Notes under the pieces: model-generated | Told to the model about the DNA's origin: nothing | What the model saw: the letters and a program-made list of their open reading frames with translations, nothing else | Databases searched by the model: none | Shown here: positions 20,401 to 29,400 of the stretch, one piece after another | Layout of the letters: each line of letters starts with the position of its first letter | Position numbering within the stretch: position 1 is the stretch's first letter | Position numbers and translations under genes: made by a program | Assembly (NCBI GenBank): GCA_958296195.1 | Contig: OY282455.1 | Location: 3,658,001-3,722,000, forward strand | Direction: 5' to 3' | Source of the DNA: an uncultured Pseudomonadales bacterium | GTDB taxonomy: Bacteria > Pseudomonadota > Gammaproteobacteria > Pseudomonadales > Azotimanducaceae | Length of the DNA stretch: 64,000 nt

Positions 20401-23400
20401 GCGCTCGAGGCGTGGCTCAGCGACGCCGACACCGTGGTCGAGTTGCCCGCCCCGCTCTCGTTGACGGAGCCCACCCCCACCGCCAGCGCCACCGTCGGCG
20501 CCGCGTCGTCGTCCGTGATCGTCCCCGTCCCGGTTCCCGCACTCGCGGAGACCGTCGCGTTCGTCGCGCTGCCCAGGCTCACCTTCACCGTCTCGTCCGG
20601 CTCGTCCGTCGCGTCGCCCGTCACCGACACCGCGACGGTCTTCGACGTCTCCCCCGCCGCGAACGTCAGCGTCCCCGCCGTCAGCGCCGTGTAGTCCGTC
20701 CCCGAGGTCGCCGTGCCTCCCGCCGCCCCGGCGTAGCCCACCGTCACCTGCTGCGTGCTCGCCGGGGCCAGCGTCACCGTGAAGTCCAGGTTCGCCGTGT
20801 CGCCGGCGGCCCCCTCCGCCACGCTCGGCGAGCTGATCGACAGCGTCGGCGCCCCGTCGTCGTCGATGATCGTCCCCGTCCCCGTCCCCGTCCCGAGCGC
20901 CGCGTTCGTCGAGCCGCTCAGCGCAAGCTTCACCGTCTCGTCCTGCTCGTCCGTCGTGTCCCCGGTCACCGACACCCGCACCGTCTTGCTGACGTCCCCC
21001 GCGGCGAAGGTCAGGGTCCCCGACGCCAACGCCACATAGTCCGTCCCCGAGGTCGCCGTGCCTCCCGCCGCCTCGGCGTAGCTCACCGTCACCTCCCTGC
21101 CGCTGGCCGGGGTCAGCGACACCGTGAAGTCCAGGTTCGCCGGGCCGCTGTTCCCTGCTGCGCCATCTCTGTAGCGGATGCGCCAGTTGTTGGTGGCGGT
21201 CTCCTTGACGCCGATGTCGTCCGTGCCGTTGCCGTCGAAGTCCCCGGTGAAGACCGTGCCGGCGTTGATTGCCCAACTGGTGCTGGTTTGAGCCTGGAAG
21301 TTGCCCCTGGTGCTGGTGGCGTAGCGGAAGAGCCAGTTGTCGGAGGCGCTCTCCTTGACGCCGATGTCGTCCCTGCCGTCGCCGTTGAAGTCCCCGCTGA
21401 GGACCGTGCCGGCGTTGATTGCCCAACTGATGCTGGTTTGGCTGGCTTGCCCCCCGAACTGGCCCCTGGTGCTGGTGGCGTAGCGGAAGAACCAGTTGTT
21501 GGTGGCGGTCTCCTTGACGCCGATGTCGTCCTTGCCGTCGCCGTCGAAGTCCCCGGTGACGACCGGGACACCGGGGGCGGGTGGCCAACCGTAGTTGGTT
21601 TCATTCCCGAACTGGCCCCTGGTGCTGGTGGCGTAGCGGATGCGCCAGTTGCCGGAGTTATCCTTGACGCCGATGTCGTCCTTGCCGTCGCCGTCGAAGT
21701 CCCCGGTGATGATCGTGCCGGCGCTGATTGGCCAAGCGTAGGTGGTTTCACTCCCGAACTGGCCCCTGGTGCTGGTGGCGTAGCGGATGCGCCAGAGGCC
21801 GGAGCCGGAGCCGCCCGCCTTGACGCCGATGTCGTCCTTGCCGTCGCCGTCGAAGTCCCCGGTGATGACCGTGCCGCTGGGGGCGGCCCAAATGTAAGTG
21901 GTGTCAGTTAGGTCGTTCCCCTCCGTCACGCTCGGCGAGTCGATCGACAGCGACGGCAGCGCGTCGTCGTCCGTGATCGTCCCCGTCCCGGTGGGCGTCG
22001 AGATCGTCGCGTTCGCCGCGCTGCTCAGGGTCACCACGACGGTCTCGTTCGCCTCGTCCAGCGCGTCGCCCGTCACCGACACATCAAAGGTCTGTCTGGT
22101 CATCCCCACCGCGAAGGTCAGCGTACCGCCGGTGATGGCCGTGTAGTCCGTCCCCGAAATGGCCGTTCCGGTCCCGGCGTCGGCGTAGTCCACCGTCACC
22201 TCCTTGCCGCTCGCCGCGCTCAGCGTCGCCGTGAACGTCAGGTCCGCCGTGTCGCCGGCGGCCCCCTCCGCCACGCTCGGCGAGTCGATCGACAGCGACG
22301 GCGCGTCGTCGTCGTCCGTGATCGTCCCCGTCCCGGTCGCTGTGCCGAGCGCCGCGTTCGTCGGGCCGCTCAGCGTCAGCCTCACCGTCTCGTTCGGCTC
22401 GTCCGTCCCGTCGCCCGTCACCGACACCGTGACGGTCTTCGACGTCTCCCCCGCCGCGAACGTCAGCGTCCCGCCCGTGACGGCCGCGTAGTCCGTCCCC
22501 GAGGTCGCCGTGCCCCCGTCCGTGCCGTCCGCCGCCCAGGCCACCGTCACCTGCTGCACGCTCGCCGGGACCAGCGTCACCGTGAAGACCAGGTTCGCCG
22601 AGCCGCTGTCCCCCTCGTTCACGCTCGGCGAGTCGATCGACAGCGACGGCGCCCCGTCGTCGTCGATAATCGTCCCGGTCCCCGTCGCCGTCCCGAGCGT
22701 GGCGTTCGCCGCGTTGCTCAGCGTCGCAACCACCGTCTCGTCCGTCTCGTCCGTCCCGTCGCCCGTCACCGAGACATCGAAGGTCTGGCTCGTCGTCCCC
22801 GCCGCGAACGTCAGTGTGCCGCCGGTGATCGCCGTGTAGTCGGTCCCGGAAGTGGCCGTGCCGCCCGGCCCCTCCGCCCAGTCCACCGTCACCTCCTTGC
22901 CGCTCGCCGCCGACAGCGTCACCGTGAACGTCAGGGACGCCGTGTCGCCGGCGGCCCCCTCAATCACGCTCGGAGAGTCGATCGACAGCGTCGGCGACGC
23001 GTCGTCGTCCGTGATCGTCCCCGTCCCCGTTCCCGTCCCGAGCGTGGCGTTCGCCGCGTTGCTCAGCGTCGCAACCACCGTCTCGTCCGTCTCGTCCGTC
23101 CCGTCGCCCGTCACCGAGACGTCGAAGGCCTGGCTCGTCGTCCCCGCCGCGAACGTCAGCGTCCCGCCGGTGATGGCCGTGTAGTCGGTCCCGGAAGTGG
23201 CCGTGCCGCCCGGCCCCTCCGCCCAGTCCACCGTCACCTCCCTGTCGCTGGCCGCCGACAGCGTCACCGTGAACGTCAGGGACGCCGTGTCGCCGGCGGC
23301 CCCCTCGATCACGCTCGGCGAGTTGACCGACAGCGACGGCGATGTGTCGTCGTCAATGATCGTCCCCGTCCCGAGCGCCGCGTTCGTCGGGCCGCTCAGC

Positions 23401-26400
23401 GCAACCTTCACCGTCTCGTCCTGCTCGTCCGTCGTGTCCCCGGTCACCGACACCCGCACCGTCTTGCTGACGTCCCCCGCGGCGAAGGTCAGGGTCCCCG
23501 ACGCCAGCGCTACATAGTCCGTCCCCGAAGTCGCCGTCCCGGTCCCGGCGTCGGCGTAGCTTACCGTCACCTCCTTCTCGCTCGCCGCGCTCAGGTCCAC
23601 CGTGAAGTCCAGTTCCGGCACGCCGCTGTTCCCTGCGCCATCTCTGTAGCGGATGCGCCAGTTGTCGGTGGCGGTCTCCTTGACGCCGATGTCGTCCGTG
23701 CCGTTGCCGTCGAAGTCCCCGGTGAGGACCGTGCCGGCGTTGATTGCCCAACTGGCGCTGGTTTGAGCCTCGAACTGGCCCCTGGTGCTGGTGGCGTAGC
23801 GGAAGAGCCAGTTGTCGGAGGCGCTCTCCTTGACGCCGATGTCGTCCCTGCCGTCGCCGTTGAAGTCCCCGCTGAGGACCGTGCCGGCGTTGATTGCCCA
23901 ACTGGTGCTGGTTTCCCCCCCGAACTGGCCCCTGGTGCTGGTGGCGTAGCGGAAGAACCAGTTGTTGGTGGCGGTCTCCTTGACGCCGATGTCGTCCTTG
24001 CCGTCGCTGTCGAAGTCCCCGGTGACGACCGGGGCACCGGGGGCGGCTGGCCAACGATGGTTGGTTTGATTCCCGAACTGGCCCCTGGTGCTGGTGGCGT
24101 AGCGGATGTACCAGTTGCCGGAGTTATCCTTGACGCCGATGTCGTCCTTGCCGTCGCCGTCGAAGTCCCCCGTGATGATCGTGCCGGCGCCGGTTGGCCA
24201 AGTGTAGGTGGTTTCATTCCCGAACTGGCCCCTGGTGTTGGTGGCGTAGCGGATGCGCCAGGTGCCGCTGTTCTCCTTGATGCCGATGTCGTCCTTGCCG
24301 TCGCCGTCGAAGTCCCCGGTGATGACCGTGCCGCTGGGGGCGGCCCAAATGTAAGTGGTGTCAGTTAGGTTGTCCCCCTCCGTCACGCTCGGCGAGTCGA
24401 TCGACAGCGACGGCGCCCCGTCGTCGTCGATGATCATCCCCGTCCCCGTGGCCGTCGAGATCGTCGCGTTCGCCGCGCCGCTCAGGGTCACCACGACGGT
24501 CTCGTCCGGTTCGTCCGTCGCGTCCCCGGTCACCGAAACCCGCACCGTCTTCAAGGTCTCCCCAACTGCGAACGTCAGCGTCCCGGCGCCCAGCGCCTCG
24601 TAGTCCGTCACCAAGGTCGCCGTGCCTCCCGACCCCTCGGCGTAGCTCACCGTCACCTGCTGCGCACTTGCCGGGGCCAGCGTCACCGTGAAGACCAGGT
24701 TCGCCGAGCCGCTGTCCCCCTCGTTCACGCTCGGCGAGTTGATCGACAGCGACGACGCCCCGTCGTCGTCGATGATCATCCCCGTCCCCGTCCCCGTCCC
24801 GACCGCCGCGTTCGTCAGGTCGCTCAGCGCAAGCCTCACCGTCTCGTCCGCCTCGTCCGTCGCGTCCCCGGTCACCGACACCGTGATCGTCTTGCTGACG
24901 TCCCCCGCGGCGAAGGTCAGGGTCCCCGACGTCAGCGCCGCGTAGTCCGTCCCCGAAGTCGCCGTCCCGGTCCCGGTGTCGGCGTAGCCCACCGTCACCT
25001 CCCTGCCGCTGGCCGGGGCCAGCGTCACCGTGAAGACCAGGTTCGCCGAGCCGCTGTCCCCCTCGTTCACGCTCGGCGAATTGATCGACAGCGACGGCGC
25101 CCCGTCGTCGTCCGTGATCGTCCCCGTCCCGGTTCCCGAGGTCGCAGAGACCGTCGCGTTCGTCGGGCTGCTCAGCGCAACCTTCACCGTCTCGTCCGCC
25201 TCGTCCGCCGCGTCACCCGTCACCGACACCGTGATCGTCTTGCTGACGTCCCCCGCGGCGAAGGTCAGGGTCCCCGACGTCAGCGCCGTGTAGTCCGTCC
25301 CCGAAGTCGCCGTGCCCCCCGTCGCCTCGGCGTAGCCCACCGTCACCCGCTTGCCACTGACCGCCGACAGCGTCACCGTGAAGTCCAAGTTCGCCGAGCC
25401 GCTGTCCCCCTCCGCCACGCTCGGCGAGTCGATCGAAACCGTCGGCGCCCCGTCGTCGTCGACGATCGTCCCCGTCCCGACCGCCGCGTTCGCCGCGCCG
25501 CTCAGCGCAAGCCTCACCGTCTCGTCCAGCTCGTCCGTCCCGTCACCCTTCACCGACACCCGCACCGTCTTGCTGGTCTCCCCGACCGCGAACGTCAGCG
25601 TCCCCGCCGAAACCGCCGCGTAGTCCGTCCCCGAGGTCGCCGTGCCCGTCCCGGCGTCGGCGTAGTCCACCGTCACCTCCCTGCCGCTGACCGCCGACAG
25701 CGTCACCGTGAAGTCCAGGTGCGCCGCGCCGCTGTCCCCCTCGTTCACGCTCGGCGAATCGATCGACAGCGACGGCACCCCGTCGTCGTCCGTGATCGTC
25801 CCCGTCCCCGTGGCCGTCGAGATCGTCGCGTTCGCCGCGCCGCTCAGGGTCACCACGACGGTCTCGTCCGGTTCGTCCGTCGCGTCCCCGGTCACCGAAA
25901 CCCGCACCGTCCTCGAGGTCTCCCCGGCCGCGAACGTCAGCGTCCCCGACACCAGCGCCGTGTAGTCCGTTCCCGAGGCCGCCGTGCCCGCCGCCTCGGC
26001 GTAGTCCACCGTCACCTGCTGCGCGCTCGCCGGGGCCAGCGTCACCGTGAAGTCCAGGTTCGCCGAGCCGCTGTCCCCCTCGTTCACGCTCGGCGAGTTG
26101 ATCGACAGCGACGGCGCCCCGTCGTCGTCGATGATCATCCCCGTCCCCGTGGCCGTCGAGATCGTCGCGTTCGCCGCGCCGCTCAGGGTCACCACGACGG
26201 TCTCGTCCGGTTCGTCCGTCGCGTCCCCGGTCACCGAAACCCGCACCGTCCTCGAGGTCTCCCCGGCCGCGAACGTCAGCGCCCCCGACACCAGCGCCGT
26301 GTAGTCCGTCCCCGGGGTCGCCGTGCGCCCCACCGCCTCGGCGTAGTTCACCGTCACCTGCTTGCCGCTGGCCGGGGCCAGCGTCACCGTGAAGTCCAGG

Positions 26401-29400
26401 TTCGCCGCGCCGCTGTCCCCCTCGTTCACGCTCGGCGAATCGATCGACAGCGACGGCGCCCCGTCGTCGTCCGTGATCGTCCCCGTCCCCGTGGCCGTCG
26501 AGATCGTCGCGTTCGCCGCGCTGCTCAGGGTCACCACGACGGTCTCGTCCGGCTCGTCCGTCGCGTCCCCGATCACCGACACGTCGAAGGTCTGGCTGGT
26601 GGTGCCCACCGCGAAGGTCAGCGTCCCGCCGGTGACGGCCGTGTAGTCGGTCCCGGAAGCGGCCGTGCCGCCGGTCCCCTCCGCCCAGTCCACCGTCACT
26701 TCCTTCCCGCTCTCCGCGCTCAGGGTGACCTTGAACGTCAGGTTCCTCGAACCGCTGTACCCCTCCGTCACGCTCGGCGAGTCGATCGACAGCGACGGCG
26801 CCACGTCGTCGTCGACGATCGTCCCCGTCCCCGTCCCCGTCCCGATCGCCGCGTTCACCGGACCGCTCAGCTCAACCTTCACCGTCTCGTGCGGCTCGTC
26901 CGTCGCGTCCCCGGTCACCAACACCCGCACCGTCTTGCTGGTCTCCCCAACCGCGAACGTCAGCGTCCCCGCCGAAACCGCCGCGTAGTCCGTCCCGCCG
27001 CCCGTCGCCGTGCCCGTCCCGGCGTCGGCGTAGCTCACCGTCACCTCCTGCTCGCTCGCCGGGGACAGGGTGACCGTGAAGTCCAGGTCCGCCGTGCCGG
27101 TGTCCCCCTCCACCACGCTCGGCGAGTCGATCGACACGGCGGTCGGTCTCGTCACAGCCACCGTGTAGGTGCGGCTTGCGGCCCCGTTCGGCGCCGTCAC
27201 CTTGACCGTGACGGTGGTGACCCCGCCATTGAGCTCCACTTGGTGGCCAACGGCGTCGGCGTCGGCGTCCGCCGGAGCAACGGAGACCCTTGCGCCGCTT
27301 TGCGCGGCCGTCGCCGTCACGGTCGTCCTGGCCGTGGAGCTGCTCACAGCCGCCGCGTAGCTCGTGGCGGCGGCGGAGAAGGCGGGGGACAGCGGGGACG
27401 ACAGGCCCGAAAGGGCCAAGGCGGACAGGCTCGCCTTCTGGAGGTTGAACTGCGCGGTGACGTCCGCGTCGTTCGCGTCGTCTCGGTCATGGTTCAGGAC
27501 CGGATACTGCGCCGAGGTGCCGAAGTCCCAGACATCGTCCACCTCGTCCCAAGCCGCGTAGATGCTGGGCGGGTTGGTGGTGGAGCTGCCGTACTCGGTG
27601 GGCGACTTCAGGGCGCTGCCGGTCTTGCCGACGGGGAGTGGGGTGAACCCGCTGGGAAACCGGCCCGGACTCGTGGTGCCCGTGGTTTCCGTGTCCCAGT
27701 AGCTGTGCTCGACGACCGGGGACTTCCCGGCGAAAACGAACGAAGCCCCAACCAGCCCGCCGTAGTTCGCGTTCGGGCTGGACTGGTTCGTGCCGCCCAG
27801 GGCGTAGCTCGCCCGCACCTCCCCCCCTTGGCTTACGCCCACCAAGCCGCCGAACCCAAGATTTGAGCCCTCACGGCCGGTGTTGCCGTTCACGACAACC
27901 CCCGCGTAGCTGGACTTGACGACGCCGAAGTGCAGCCCAACCAAGCCGCCCATGTTCCCAGCTCCAGAAATCCGTCCAACGGCGTAGCTGGCGGACACTT
28001 CGGCGTCGCGGTCGGCTGCGCCGCCCCCAAGGTTTCTGCCAACCACCCCCACAAGGGAGCCGCCGGTGAAGTGCGCACCGAACCGGACGTCCACGCCAAC
28101 CAGGCCGACGTCGGCAATCCGACCGCCCCCGGCCAACTGGGCGAACAATCCCCCGAAGGACTGGGTCGCCACGATGTGCAGGTTGGACAGCGTCCTGCCG
28201 TTGCCCTTGAAGGTTGCGGTGAAGGGCGAGTAGTCGGCGGTGCCCGCGCCGTGACGGCCGATGGGCAGCCAGCCGGCGCCGGCGTTCCAGTAAAGGTCGT
28301 CGGTCCGGTCGCCGGACGTCCCCGTGTCGAAGTCCAGGTCCGCGTCCAGCTCGTAGCCGACGCAGACCGGAACCTTGGGGGTGCTCGGGTCGCCGTCGGC
28401 GTCCGTCAGGGGACAGCCGGCGCCGGCGGCTGAAGGCGCCGGATGGGGGAAGGCGAGGTGCCAAGCGTCGGCGTGGTCTAGGGAGTCGGGCGCGCCGTCG
28501 CCGTTCAGGTCCCAGCGGACGGCGTTCAACTGCGCCAACGAGGCCACCTCGATCAGGCCGTCGTCATCCGAGTCGTGGTCCCTGGGCGTGTTCGGCCAAG
28601 CCGCAACTCGGCTCGCGGCGCCCTTTCCGCCATTCCGCCCCTTGGCGTTCACCGCGCGCAACTCGAAGGCGTACCCGCTTCCGTTGGCCAGGCTCGGCGC
28701 TCGATGCCCCACCGTGTCCTTGTCGCTGTTCGCAATTGCCGCCCAAGAGTTCCAGGCCGCGCCTCCCCGCCTCCAGCGCAGCTCGTAGCCCGTGATCGTG
28801 CCGTCGCCCGGATCGCTCCAGGACAGATCGACCAGGCCGTCGCCCGCGGCCGCGGCCAGACCCGAAGGCGCCGCCGGCGCCGGCTCGTCGACCGCCGTCA
28901 CTGGGACGGCCGCGGTGCTGTGACTCAAACTGCCCGAATGGGCCGTGGGCTTCACCCTCACGGTAAAGGACCGGTCGGCGTCGAAGTCGGACCCGTCGTG
29001 GGACAGCGTCAGCTTCGCCGAACCGCTCGAGTCCGCAACTCCCGAAACGCCCAGGCCCGGAAACGTCCCAACCAGTTCGAAGTCCCCCGCCTGGAACCGC
29101 GAGAAGGTGACGCCGCTCGGCAGCGTCACGGTCAGCGTCGCGCCGTTCAGGTTCGTCTCCGTCAGCGGCGACGGGCTCGCCGTGACCGTCGCCGGTGCGG
29201 AAACGGTGATCCTGAACGTCAGGCTGGCGCGGTCGGTGTTGTTCACGTTCGCGTCCGAGTCCGCCGCGTGGATGGCGACATTGAACACGCCGGTCGCCGT
29301 CGGCGCGCCGCAAACCGTCCGCGCCGCCATGCAGACGCCCGCGCCGTCGGCGTCGAACGACAGCCCCGTCGGCAGCCCGTCCGCCGCGTAGGTGACGGCG

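Larger units (their letters stand above)
10214..27140 (-). repeat. Array of about 45 Calx-beta units
   Basis: By reading the translated frame I count about 32 units of type A (opening S-I-D-S-P-S-V-x-E-G-D-S-G, about 85-95 residues), 12 of type B (opening I-T-L-T-V-D-D-N-S-V-G-E, about 115 residues) and one variant unit near 20170-20500 (opening V-A-L-A-V-G-V-G-S-V-N-E). Each ends in T-I-T-D-D-D or a close form. Types A and B alternate strictly at the C-terminal end, and type A alone fills the N-terminal end. The DNA stays highly alike between neighbouring units, which implies ongoing duplication or gene conversion. Confidence 0.85.

Noticed and set aside
19795-21588. Second minus-strand open frame in another phase within the giant gene
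   Set aside because: Arg/Gly-rich shadow of the repeats in another phase; no recognisable domain.
10214-27140. Possible CRISPR or tandem non-coding repeat array
   Set aside because: Repeat units are about 260-350 bp, in frame and protein-coding (Calx-beta). There are no short repeats with unique spacers.
10411-27360. Series of 80-430-codon plus-strand frames across the Calx-beta array
   Set aside because: They repeat with the same period as the minus-strand domains and are Val/Ser-rich mirror images. No ribosome sites or independent families.
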